Counted from the first letter of the stretch, positions 8,117-16,275 are shown. The stretch: DNA of 16,635 nucleotides from Paludibacteraceae bacterium (GCA_017560605.1 JAFZEQ010000009.1:1-16635), one strand, 5' to 3'. The notes: a model not told the origin generated them from the letters alone. Numbers and translations are program-made.

Positions 8117-9463
8117 TTATCTTCTGCGATTTCGTTTTTTGCGTTGCAAATCGCGTTGACGCTTTCTATTAACGGCTTGTATGATAAATACTATAACAAT
8201 AAGTGCCAATATAACACACACAAATATTACCATTCCAGTAGTTAAGTTATCACCTTTTACACGTGACCACATAGCTATCATATCTTCTGTTTTGTCTCCA
8301 CAATCATGCATAAGTGCACAGTGTTCAATGATCTTTTGATCTGGGTAGAATACATGATTTGCATGCACCGCTTCAGCACCTTCACCAAAGAAATAGCTTA
8401 GATTAGAGGTTTCAGGGTTTGCCTCTGGATCATTGGCCCACTCAAGTATTTCTGGTGATGCAACAACACTCACATAACCTATTTCCTCCATATTTAATAT
8501 GGCATTTTCAGGCATACACATATAGTTGATGAAGTAACTTGCAGCTTTCGTGTTTTTGGCGTATTTAGGAATACACCAGCCATCAAACCAAACATTGCTA
8601 CCTTCTTCAGGTACTAGGTATTTTAGATTTACTCCTACTTCAGCAGCCTCTTCAATGGCCCACTGAGCATCTCCTGACCAACTTAAGTTCATCCATACTT
8701 GACCTTTGGTCATTTGCTCTTTTCCAAAATCGACCTCCCATCCTGCAACATTGTATTTAATGTCATTCAAGAATTCTTCCACTCGTGCAATGCGCTCCTT
8801 GGTAACATTTGCAACTAATTCGTCGCGAGTAACTTCGCCACGTGCGATTTCATCTTTATATGCATACAAGACCACTACCGAATATACATCTCGGAATGCA
8901 TCTTTCATAAAGATTTTACCGCTAAACTTAGGGTCTAGCAAGTCCCCTAACGACCGTATTTCTGCTTCGTTTACTAATGCTGTGTTGTACAAGATTCCAG
9001 TGGTTCCCCACATATATCCCACGGTGTAATCAGCTACACAAACCGAACTGTCGGGAGCCATTTGTTGAAACTTATCGACTGCAAATGGTGAAACTAGTTT
9101 AGTATAATCTGGTGTCTTGCCAAAATTTTTATCAATCTTACGCAATAATCCCTTACGCAACATGCGTTCTATGATATACTCAGATGGACATATCACATCA
9201 TAATCTTCTTGTGCCACTTCTATCTGAGTTAACATTGACTCATTGATGTCAAATGTTTGATACAACACTTCTACATCCTCGCCTGTTTGCTCTTTGTACC
9301 ATGCAGGAAAATTATTTAGCACATTTGTCATGTCAATATAGTCTGCCCAATTGTATACTTTCAAAGTATGAGCACGGTCAGCTGCATGCACTTCAGAAAC
9401 AAATAGTATAGGTATTAATAATCCAACTATTGACAAAAAGAACTTTTTCATAGTATTCATCAT
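8117..9463 (-). CDS. potD: PotD-like polyamine-binding protein with a C-terminal membrane anchor
   Basis: This is the substrate-binding subunit of a spermidine/putrescine ABC transporter. The signal peptide covers residues 1-27 (ending EVHA). PotD-type features follow: LKVYNWADYID, SEYIIERMLRKGLLRKID, GYMWGTTGILYNTALV, WMNLSWSGDAQWA, SNVWFDGWCIPKYAKN and a conserved IGYVS near the end of the domain. After the domain, residues about 410-431 form one hydrophobic helix, followed by a 17-residue tail with 10 Arg/Lys. This would tether the binding domain to the outer face of the inner membrane with the tail in the cytoplasm. Known PotD proteins of proteobacteria are soluble and about 350 residues long. 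The ATG shares one base with the potC stop (TAATG), implying translational coupling. An internal Met5 (9451) is an alternative start. Putrescine versus spermidine preference cannot be read from the sequence. Confidence 0.88.
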   Translation of the reverse strand: MMNTMKKFFLSIVGLLIPILFVSEVHAADRAHTLKVYNWADYIDMTNVLNNFPAWYKEQTGEDVEVLYQTFDINESMLTQIEVAQEDYDVICPSEYIIERMLRKGLLRKIDKNFGKTPDYTKLVSPFAVDKFQQMAPDSSVCVADYTVGYMWGTTGILYNTALVNEAEIRSLGDLLDPKFSGKIFMKDAFRDVYSVVVLYAYKDEIARGEVTRDELVANVTKERIARVEEFLNDIKYNVAGWEVDFGKEQMTKGQVWMNLSWSGDAQWAIEEAAEVGVNLKYLVPEEGSNVWFDGWCIPKYAKNTKAASYFINYMCMPENAILNMEEIGYVSVVASPEILEWANDPEANPETSNLSYFFGEGAEAVHANHVFYPDQKIIEHCALMHDCGDKTEDMIAMWSRVKGDNLTTGMVIFVCVILALIVIVFIIQAVNRKRQRDLQRKKRNRRR

Positions 9464-10323
9464 TAATTTCGTTGTTTATTATGTTGTTTGTGAGTACGTA
9501 TGTTCATAATGATTAGTAACACTAATATCGTCAAGAATATTAGCGAAAACAACGGACGTAATTCAGGTGTCAAACCACCTTTGCGGGCGTCTGCATAAAT
9601 AAATGTTGACAAGGTTTCCAATCCGTTACTTCCTTTTGTAAAGAATGTTACACCAAAATCATCAATACTCAATGTTAAACTCAACAAGAAACCACTAATC
9701 ATTCCTGGCCACAACTCTGGCATCATCACTTTTCGCAGTGCTTGAAATGGTGTTGCGCCTAAATCCAAAGCTGCCTCATAGATGTTAGGATCCATTTTGC
9801 TCAATCTTGGTAAAACACTCAATACTACATATGGTGTGCAGAATACCACATGAGCGGCAATCACGGTGCCCAACCCGCGACTGATACCTAAAAATACAAA
9901 TAACAAGAACAAGCTTATACCTGTCAAAATATCAGGATTGATCATAGGGACGCTGTTCAGGAAGGTTAATGCTTTTCGGCCCCTTGGTTGCATATAGTAT
10001 ATTCCAATTGCAGCAAGAGTTCCAAGGATGGTTGATATAATGGCTGAACATAACGCTATTACTACAGTAAAGAATATTGCACGGTATAAGTTCGGATCTA
10101 CTTGTACTTGTGCAACTGTATCATAACCCGTGAACAGATTTTCATATAGCCCAAAAGTAAATCCAGTCCAGTTTCCAAATACTTTACTTTGTGTAAATGA
10201 GAATATAATAATCAACAAGATAGGAACATATAATACAATTAGTAGCAGCCACAAGTATGATTGTGCTACAATGCGCTCCCAAATGCTTCTAGTTTCTAGT
10301 TTTGTGGTTTTTCTCTTTTCCAT
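9463..10323 (-). CDS. potC: PotC-like polyamine ABC transporter permease
   Basis: This inner-membrane permease has six predicted helices and the ABC coupling loop EAALDLGATPFQALRKVMMP (from residue 183), which contacts the ATPase. I chose the start at 10323 (MEKRKTTKLE, 286 residues) over the longer frame from 10356. It falls 7 nt after the potB stop and is preceded by GGAGG, a rare Shine-Dalgarno-like match here, whereas the longer start would overlap potB by 26 nt. Its stop overlaps the potD ATG by one base. With PotB it should form the transmembrane channel of a polyamine importer powered by PotA. Confidence 0.88.
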   Translation of the reverse strand: MEKRKTTKLETRSIWERIVAQSYLWLLLIVLYVPILLIIIFSFTQSKVFGNWTGFTFGLYENLFTGYDTVAQVQVDPNLYRAIFFTVVIALCSAIISTILGTLAAIGIYYMQPRGRKALTFLNSVPMINPDILTGISLFLLFVFLGISRGLGTVIAAHVVFCTPYVVLSVLPRLSKMDPNIYEAALDLGATPFQALRKVMMPELWPGMISGFLLSLTLSIDDFGVTFFTKGSNGLETLSTFIYADARKGGLTPELRPLFSLIFLTILVLLIIMNIRTHKQHNKQRN

Positions 10324-10330
10324 AATCCTC
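10324..10330 (-). promoter_or_regulatory. Ribosome binding site deciding the potC start
   Basis: The 7 nt between the potB stop TAG and the ATG at 10323 read GAGGATT on the minus strand. Together with the last base of the stop codon they contain GGAGG three bases before the ATG. Other genes in the window lack such a motif. The spacing is short but supports the 10323 start. Confidence 0.5.
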
Positions 10331-11119
10331 CTACCTATTAATATCCTCTTTGTCACCTCCGAAGAAACTGGTTAAACCAATAATAATAAGCATAATAAGC
10401 GATAGCGCAGCACCATAGTTCCACATAGCTATACCTCCTTCGCCAAAACTACGTTGGATCAGAGATCCAAATAGGGTAATCTTATTGTGGGTCAACAACT
10501 CGGCAATTGCAAAAGTTGAAACTGTTGGCATAAATACCATCACAATACCTGAATAAATACCAGGCATAGATAGTGGCAACGTTACCTTCGTAAATACCTG
10601 TCTGCGATTTGCTCCTAAATCATGAGCAGCTTCTATCAAACTGGTATCCATCTTTTGCAGAGTATTGTATATAGGGTAAATCATAAATGGTAGAAAATCA
10701 TATACCATACCAAAAATTAGTGCACCTTCGCCCAATGGTAAACCAAACATATGAAATAACTCTACAGTGGCAATCGTGCGCAACAAAAAGTTGATCCACA
10801 TCGGCAGTATAAATAGCATCGCTATCACGTGAGGAGTCTTGAAATCTGCCATAGCCATAATATATGCCGCAGGATATCCTAAAATAAGGCATATAATGGT
10901 GGTTATCAAGGCAATACCGATTGAATAAATAAAACTATTCAGGTATAGTGAATTTGAAAAAAAACTAACAAAATTCAGTAGTGTGAACTCGCCTTCTGGA
11001 TTGGTAAACGCATAGACGCCTATCAGTACCAATGGCAGTGCTACCAGACATAGCAAGAATAGAGCATATGGCCATGCCCAAGTGCTACGTGATTGCAATT
11101 TCATTTTCCAATTACTCAT
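10331..11119 (-). CDS. potB: PotB-like polyamine ABC transporter permease
   Basis: The 262-residue inner-membrane permease has about six helices, starting with WPYALFLLCLVALPLVLIGV. The coupling-loop motif EAAHDLGANRRQVFTKVTLP is at 163-182. FFLPMW/DFLPFMIYP-type segments (here FILPMWINFLLR and YDFLPFMIYPI) are typical of PotB. It lies 27 bp after potA and 7 bp before potC, in the same potABCD order as E. coli. It should pair with PotC to form the translocation channel. Confidence 0.9.
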   Translation of the reverse strand: MSNWKMKLQSRSTWAWPYALFLLCLVALPLVLIGVYAFTNPEGEFTLLNFVSFFSNSLYLNSFIYSIGIALITTIICLILGYPAAYIMAMADFKTPHVIAMLFILPMWINFLLRTIATVELFHMFGLPLGEGALIFGMVYDFLPFMIYPIYNTLQKMDTSLIEAAHDLGANRRQVFTKVTLPLSMPGIYSGIVMVFMPTVSTFAIAELLTHNKITLFGSLIQRSFGEGGIAMWNYGAALSLIMLIIIGLTSFFGGDKEDINR

Positions 11120-11146
11120 GTCTCAATACTTTAACATCTAATAGTG

Positions 11147-12583
11147 TTAGTCATCCGTTTTTACTTCTTTTTTGTAAAGTCGAATATAACTTTGCGCGAC
11201 TCGTATACCTACACGATCACCATCATCCCACACATCATTGGTATCTACATAGATGTCATCTCCATCATCTGTGCGAACGGTTAGGTGGTAGTGGTCACCC
11301 TTGTACAGTATAAAATGAACTTCACCACACAAAATTCCATCCTCTTCGTCATCTTGTAGATTCACTCTATTGAAATCCACCTCGATATCTACTTTTTCAC
11401 CAACTTCAAAACGCTCTGCAACACGCTCTGGGATATCCCATTCTGCATCAAGAAATTTGACGCGATTATCTGCCAAAACTTCACCTTCAAACTGATTGCA
11501 TAGACGCTCCTTTTTCATCACCTGAATATCTTCGGGCTTAATGAGCAAACCAACACGACTGCCTACCTCAAAAGCATGATAATCCTGGATCATTAATTCG
11601 TAACCATTATCGGTCAGTACAGTCATTTCATAGTGTACACCTTTGAAAATACAACTTTTGACTTCACCATGCAGAGGCCATGGACTGTCTTCTTTTGATT
11701 TTATATTTTCTTCTTTCAAAAGTCCAATATACACATCTTCTGGTCGCACAACAACATCTACCTCTTGATTCTCGCCAAACCCTTTATCTACACAGTCAAA
11801 GTCGTGTTCGCAAAAATTTACTACACGGTCTTTCACCATAGTGGCATCTAGTATATTACTTTCACCAATGAAGTCGGCTACAAAACAGTTCTGTGGCTCG
11901 TTGTATACATCTGTTGGAGTTCCAACTTGCTGTATTTTACCTTCGCGCATAACTACCACTCGATCACTTAATGTCAACGCTTCTTCCTGATCGTGAGTGA
12001 CATAGATAAAGGTAATACCTAGTTTTTTATGCATCTCGCGAAGTTCCATTTGCATATCTTTACGCATCTTCAAGTCTAGTGCAGCCAATGGCTCATCTAG
12101 CAACAAAACTTCTGGTTCGTTGATGATAGCACGAGCAATAGCTACACGCTGTTGCTGACCACCGCTCAAACTTGAAACATCACGATATTCATAATCGGTC
12201 ATACCCACTGTTTTCAATGCATGTTTAACCTTCTTCTCGATGAGCTTCTTATCCATCTTTTTCAGTTTCAGGCCAAATGCTAAATTGTCATATACATTCA
12301 AATGTGGAAACAAGGCATACTTTTGAAATACCGTATTCACATCTCTTTGATGTGGTGGCATTTGTGTCACATCTTCACCGTTTAACAAGATATCACCCTC
12401 ACTAGCTACTTGGAAACCAGCGATACAACGCAATAAGGTTGTCTTACCACAACCAGATGGACCCAAAATGGTTACAAACTCGCCTTTCTTGACAGAGAGG
12501 CTTACATCATCCAAAGCAAAATTACCATTTTCAAACTGCTTGGAGACGTGATTCACCTCAATGATATAATCCGATTTTTGCAT
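11147..12583 (-). CDS. potA: PotA-like ATP-binding protein with a duplicated C-terminal regulatory module
   Basis: This is the ATPase of the polyamine importer, acting on the cytoplasmic face. Key elements are Walker A GPSGCGKT (41-48), Q-loop FQKYALFPH (86-94), signature LSGGQQQR (139-146), Walker B LLLDEP (160-165), D-loop ALD (168-170) and switch His197 ([14 protein letters not shown]). At 478 residues it is about 100 longer than ordinary PotA. The extra length is a second copy of the OB/TOBE-like module: 240-359 and 365-473 share a DxRVxF start, a VDVxV/VDIEV strand, GEVxxxxxKGxHYxxTVxTDxG, GxRVG and a final KKE. It is first in the leftward operon, 44 nt or so behind its inferred transcription start. 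Confidence 0.92.
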   Translation of the reverse strand: MQKSDYIIEVNHVSKQFENGNFALDDVSLSVKKGEFVTILGPSGCGKTTLLRCIAGFQVASEGDILLNGEDVTQMPPHQRDVNTVFQKYALFPHLNVYDNLAFGLKLKKMDKKLIEKKVKHALKTVGMTDYEYRDVSSLSGGQQQRVAIARAIINEPEVLLLDEPLAALDLKMRKDMQMELREMHKKLGITFIYVTHDQEEALTLSDRVVVMREGKIQQVGTPTDVYNEPQNCFVADFIGESNILDATMVKDRVVNFCEHDFDCVDKGFGENQEVDVVVRPEDVYIGLLKEENIKSKEDSPWPLHGEVKSCIFKGVHYEMTVLTDNGYELMIQDYHAFEVGSRVGLLIKPEDIQVMKKERLCNQFEGEVLADNRVKFLDAEWDIPERVAERFEVGEKVDIEVDFNRVNLQDDEEDGILCGEVHFILYKGDHYHLTVRTDDGDDIYVDTNDVWDDGDRVGIRVAQSYIRLYKKEVKTDD

Positions 12584-12633
12584 TTTAAATAATACTTTAT
12601 ATTAAAAATATAATAATTTTCGCAATTTGGGTG

Positions 12634-12665
12634 CAAAAGTACGAAAAAAAAAATAAATATGCAAA
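12634..12665 (-). promoter_or_regulatory. Promoter of the potA operon
   Basis: On the minus strand a -33 TTTG (12665-12662) and a -7 TACTTTTG (12641-12634) are separated by 20 bp. The inferred start of transcription is near 12627, about 44 nt before the potA ATG. It is the only promoter of this type that I noticed upstream of the six leftward genes. Confidence 0.75.
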
Positions 12666-12727
12666 TATTTTATATAAAAGTTTTTGAAATGCATTTTTTT
12701 GTTTTTTATGTATTTGTCCTCGTTGAG

Positions 12728-12771
12728 TCAATTACGGGTTCATTACGGGTTCTTGACGGGTTTATAGCGGG
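12728..12771. repeat. Four direct repeats with an 11-bp period (TTCATTACGGG type)
   Basis: Four contiguous 11-bp units each end in CGGG: TCAATTACGGG, TTCATTACGGG, TTCTTGACGGG and TTTATAGCGGG. Their CGGG cores lie at 12735, 12746, 12757 and 12768, about one helical turn apart. The array is 62 bp upstream of the potA -33 box and 72 bp upstream of the ileS -33 box, so it could serve either or both promoters. Confidence 0.8.
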
Positions 12772-12843
12772 TAAAAAAGCCATAAATAAGCCGTCGAGAT
12801 GCTACAAATGAAATATATTATTTCAATAAATCATTTTGAAGGA

Positions 12844-12875
12844 TTTGGAGGTTTGGTTTTTTTTTTGTAATTTTG
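12844..12875 (+). promoter_or_regulatory. Promoter of ileS
   Basis: A -33 TTTG (12844-12847) and a -7 TAATTTTG (12868-12875) are separated by 20 bp, including a T-run. The inferred start of transcription is near 12882, leaving about 55 nt before the ATG. A second TTTG at 12852 is too close to fit. Confidence 0.75.
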
Positions 12876-12936
12876 CGCCGCATTAAGTGTACTCTCTCTT
12901 TGAGAGGTTAATAAGAATTAGTAAATACAACACAAT

Positions 12937-15900
12937 ATGAAACATTTTAACGAGTACAAACATCTTAATCTGGCAGAAGTAAGCAAGGATATTCTCCAAG
13001 CTTGGGAGCAAGAAGATTTGTTCCATCAAAGTATCGAAACACGCGAAGGTAATCCTTCATTCCTTTTCTTTGAAGGTCCTCCTTCTGCAAACGGTATGCC
13101 AGGTATTCACCACGTAATGGCTCGTACAATCAAGGATACATTCTGCCGCTTCAAAACTATGCAAGGTTACCAAGTGAAGCGAAAAGCAGGATGGGATACT
13201 CACGGTCTGCCTGTAGAATTGGGCGTGGAAAAACTCCTCGGTATAACCAAAGAGGATATTGGTAAAAAGATCAGCGTGGACGAGTACAATGCTGCTTGCC
13301 GTCGAGAGGTGATGAAATACACCCAAGAGTGGACCAACCTTACCAAACAAATGGGTTATTGGGTAGATCTTGACAATCCATATATCACCTATGATAACAA
13401 GTTTATCGAAACCCTTTGGTGGCTACTCAAGGAGCTCTATAAGAAAGGCTATCTCTACAAGGGTTACACTATCCAACCTTACTCACCTGCTGCGGGTACA
13501 GGTCTCTCATCTCACGAACTTAACCAACCAGGTTGTTACCGAGATGTTAAAGACACCACCTGCACTGCACAATTCCTTGTTAAGAGTCAATCGCTAATCG
13601 CCAATTGCCAATTGCCTCTCTACGCTCTCGCGTGGACCACTACCCCTTGGACATTGCCAAGTAATACTGCCCTTTGTGTGGGACCAAAGATTGACTATGT
13701 GATAGTTAAGAGCGAAAACCCATATACCAAACTTGAGGCTCTTTATCTCCTTGCAGAGGCGCGTCTTGCTGCTTATAGCAAAGAGCTTGGCGAGACTCCT
13801 GAAGTGCTTTGGAAAGGCAAAGGTGCCGATCTTGTAGGCATCGAATACGAGCAACTCATCCCATGGGCTAACCCAGGTGAGGGTGCATTCAAGATTATCC
13901 CTGGTGACTATGTAACTACTGAAGATGGTACAGGTATTGTTCATATTGCTCCTACTTTCGGTGCGGACGACGCGTTCGTAGCTAAGAAAGCAGGCGTGCC
14001 TGGTATGGTGTTCATCACCAAAAAAGGTGAAAACCGCCCAATGGTAGATATGACCGGTAAGTTCTTCCTTCTCGAAGACCTTGACGACGATTTTGTGAAG
14101 AATCAAGTCCATGTAGAGGTTTACGAGCAATGGGCTGGTCGTTATGTAAAGAATGCGTACGATGCTAATCTCACTGACAAAGATGAGACACTCGATGTGA
14201 GCATCTGCATCTGGCTTAAGGGTGAGAACAAGGCTTTCCGTATTGAGAAGCATGTACACAACTACCCACACTGCTGGCGTACGGATAAACCTGTACTCTA
14301 CTACCCACTTGACTCATGGTTCATCCGCTCTACACAAGCACGTGAGGAGATGATGAAACTCAATGATACTATCAACTGGCAACCAGAATCTACAGGTACA
14401 GGCCGTTTCGGAAAGTGGCTCGAGAACCTCAACGATTGGAACCTCTCTCGTTCACGCTATTGGGGAACACCACTTCCTATCTGGCGTACCGAAGATGGAC
14501 AAGAAGAACTCTGCATTGGTTCTATCGCAGAGCTTATGCAAGAGATTGACAAATCTATCGCTGCGGGCTTTATGACCGAGAACCCTTGGCCAAAGCACGA
14601 AGTAGGTAACTATTCTAAAGAGAACTATGACCCAACTGTCATTGATCTCCACCGTCCATATGTAGATAATATCATCCTTTGCTCTCCTTCTGGCAAGCCA
14701 ATGAAGCGTGAGCTCGACCTCATCGATGTGTGGTTCGATTCTGGTGCTATGCCATACGCTCAAAACCACTATCCATTCGAGAATCAAGATGCTCCACGCA
14801 CGGCGGACTTCATCTCTGAAGGTGTGGATCAAACACGCGGATGGTTCTTTACTCTCCACGCTATTCATACTATGATTGAGGGTAGCGTAGCATACAAGAA
14901 TGTAATCAGCAACGGACTCGTACTTGATAAGAACGGAAATAAGATGTCCAAGCGTCTTGGCAATGCCGTAGATCCATTTGGTGCATTGGATAAATACGGA
15001 GCAGATGCTGTACGCTGGTATATGCTCACCAATTCTAGCCCATGGGAGAACCTTAAGTTCGACCCAGAAGGTGTAGATGAGATTCGCCGCAAGTTCTTTG
15101 GTACACTCTACAATACCTACGGCTTCTTCGCCCTCTACGCCAATGTGGATGGCTGGACTCCTGAACTTCTAAACTCTGAACTTCTAAACCTCACCGAAAT
15201 CGACAAATGGGTTCTCTCTAAACTCAACTCACTCGTGAAAGAGGTGACTACTGCATACGAGGCGTACGAGCCAACTAAGGCGGGGCGTGCTGTTTCAGAC
15301 TTTGTTCAAGACGACTTAAGTAACTGGTATGTTCGTCTCAATCGTAAACGTTTCTGGGGTGGCGAGATGGACGCGGACAAGCAAGCTGCTTACTATACAC
15401 TCTATACCTGCCTCAAGACAGTTTCCCAGCTCATGGCGCCTAATGCTCCATTCTATGGTGACCGCCTCTACCGCGACCTCATAGGCGAGACAGTTCACCT
15501 CAGCCAATGGCCTATAGCTGACGAGGCTCTCATTAATCTCGATCTTGAGCGCAGTATGTCACTCGCACAACAAGCGACATCTATGATCCTCTCACTCCGC
15601 AAGCGTGCAGAGAAGAACGTGCGTCAACCACTCCAAAAAGCAGTTATCCCTGCTCCTGATCAAGAGACCCTCGAGGCATTACTCCACGTACAAGACCTCA
15701 TAAAGAGCGAGGTAAATGTCAAAGAGATGGTGATCGTTCTTGCAGAGGAATCTGAGATTAAACTCGTGAAGAAAATCAAACCAAACTTCAAGGTATTGGG
15801 TAAGAAAGTAGGTGGTATGATGAAGCAACTTGCTGCGGCTATTGCACAAATGAGCCAAGAAGACATTGCTGCTTTTGAAGCCGCTGGAACCTTCACTCTT

Positions 15901-16275
15901 TGCGACTATGCTCTTGTAGCAGAAGATGTAGAGATCATCACCGAGGATATGCCAGGATGGCTGGTAGCTAATAATGGTACTATCACCATTGCGTTGGATA
16001 TCGAACTCACTCCAGCTCTCATCGAAGAGGGTATAGCTCGTGAGCTCATCAACCGTATCCAGAACTTGCGTAAGTCTTCTGGTTTTGAGATTACCGATCG
16101 TATTGCGGTACAACTAGAGAATAAGGCAGAGATCGCTGATGCTGTGACCAACTGCAATGAGTATATCGCATCTCAAGTATTGGCTACTTCCCTCGTGTTG
16201 GTAGACGGATTGACTGATGGAACCGCCCTCGAGATGGATGGATACAATATACAATGCACAATCGTAAAAGCATGA
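12937..16275 (+). CDS. ileS: Isoleucyl-tRNA synthetase, type 2, with GIHH in place of HxGH
   Basis: This enzyme activates isoleucine and charges tRNA-Ile in the cytoplasm. At 1112 residues it has the length of eukaryote-like type 2 IleRS. Visible elements are FFEGPPSANG (44-53), the signature position GIHH (56-59), GWDTHGLPVE, the start of the editing domain WTTTPWTLPSN (233-243), the editing-site segment GTGIVHIAPTFGADD (331-345), DVWFDSG and the KMSKR loop (669-673). No C-terminal zinc cysteines are seen, as expected for type 2. In class I synthetases the signature is HxGH; here positions 1 and 3 are swapped. That variant has been described in type 2 IleRS with extreme mupirocin resistance. 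Two tandem-repeat insertions (13588-13615 and 15161-15190) are translated in frame. Leu codons are mainly CTC and CTT, unlike namZ and the symporter, possibly reflecting high expression. Confidence 0.97.
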   Translation: MKHFNEYKHLNLAEVSKDILQAWEQEDLFHQSIETREGNPSFLFFEGPPSANGMPGIHHVMARTIKDTFCRFKTMQGYQVKRKAGWDTHGLPVELGVEKLLGITKEDIGKKISVDEYNAACRREVMKYTQEWTNLTKQMGYWVDLDNPYITYDNKFIETLWWLLKELYKKGYLYKGYTIQPYSPAAGTGLSSHELNQPGCYRDVKDTTCTAQFLVKSQSLIANCQLPLYALAWTTTPWTLPSNTALCVGPKIDYVIVKSENPYTKLEALYLLAEARLAAYSKELGETPEVLWKGKGADLVGIEYEQLIPWANPGEGAFKIIPGDYVTTEDGTGIVHIAPTFGADDAFVAKKAGVPGMVFITKKGENRPMVDMTGKFFLLEDLDDDFVKNQVHVEVYEQWAGRYVKNAYDANLTDKDETLDVSICIWLKGENKAFRIEKHVHNYPHCWRTDKPVLYYPLDSWFIRSTQAREEMMKLNDTINWQPESTGTGRFGKWLENLNDWNLSRSRYWGTPLPIWRTEDGQEELCIGSIAELMQEIDKSIAAGFMTENPWPKHEVGNYSKENYDPTVIDLHRPYVDNIILCSPSGKPMKRELDLIDVWFDSGAMPYAQNHYPFENQDAPRTADFISEGVDQTRGWFFTLHAIHTMIEGSVAYKNVISNGLVLDKNGNKMSKRLGNAVDPFGALDKYGADAVRWYMLTNSSPWENLKFDPEGVDEIRRKFFGTLYNTYGFFALYANVDGWTPELLNSELLNLTEIDKWVLSKLNSLVKEVTTAYEAYEPTKAGRAVSDFVQDDLSNWYVRLNRKRFWGGEMDADKQAAYYTLYTCLKTVSQLMAPNAPFYGDRLYRDLIGETVHLSQWPIADEALINLDLERSMSLAQQATSMILSLRKRAEKNVRQPLQKAVIPAPDQETLEALLHVQDLIKSEVNVKEMVIVLAEESEIKLVKKIKPNFKVLGKKVGGMMKQLAAAIAQMSQEDIAAFEAAGTFTLCDYALVAEDVEIITEDMPGWLVANNGTITIALDIELTPALIEEGIARELINRIQNLRKSSGFEITDRIAVQLENKAEIADAVTNCNEYIASQVLATSLVLVDGLTDGTALEMDGYNIQCTIVKA
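13588..13615. repeat. Four-unit heptamer array inside ileS
   Basis: The units are CAATCGC, TAATCGC and then CAATTGC twice, 28 bp without spacers. They are read in frame as part of KSQSLIANCQLP, just before the conserved editing-domain start YALAWTTTPWTL. This position is likely a loop between strands, where extra residues can be tolerated. Confidence 0.8.
15161..15190. repeat. Tandem 15-bp duplication inside ileS
   Basis: Two adjacent copies of CTGAACTTCTAAACY differ only in the last base. They encode the five-residue repeat ELLNS/ELLNL after VDGWTP, in the linker between the catalytic core and the anticodon-binding domain (EIDKWVLSKLN). On the minus strand the units contain TTTAGAAG, close to the TTTAGAR heptamers elsewhere in the window. 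Confidence 0.8.

Larger units (their letters stand above)
12584..12936. other. Divergent intergenic region between potA and ileS
   Basis: This 353-bp gap holds no convincing gene. From left to right it contains the AT-rich potA leader, the potA promoter (12634-12665), a very AT-rich block, four 11-bp-phased CGGG repeats (12728-12771), the ileS promoter (12844-12875) and an ileS leader of about 55 nt. The leader has only a weak hairpin (CTCTC 12894-12898 with GAGAG 12902-12906). No T-box or other known riboswitch was recognised. Confidence 0.7.

Noticed and set aside
10324..10356. Longer potC start (MTKRILIGRRI...)
   Set aside because: It would overlap potB by 26 nt. The Met at 10323 follows the potB stop by 7 nt with a GGAGG motif and gives a normal N-terminus.
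11009..11313. His-rich rightward open frame (11032-11313)
   Set aside because: It is the reverse reading of the Asp-rich C-terminus of PotA (GAT/GAC codons read as His codons on the other strand).
12593..12720. Replication origin or phage attachment site in the AT-rich block
   Set aside because: No DnaA-box cluster, integrase or flanking direct repeat was seen. The block is explained by promoter and leader sequence.
12728..12771. CRISPR-like array
   Set aside because: Units are 11 bp, contiguous and without spacers. This does not fit repeat-spacer structure.
12876..12936. T-box or other leader riboswitch for ileS
   Set aside because: The leader is only about 55 nt with one weak 5-bp hairpin, and T-boxes are not typical of Bacteroidota.
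13594..14271. 225-codon open frame antisense to ileS
   Set aside because: It lies wholly within the conserved IleRS frame, has no family signature or promoter, and is a by-product of ileS codon use.
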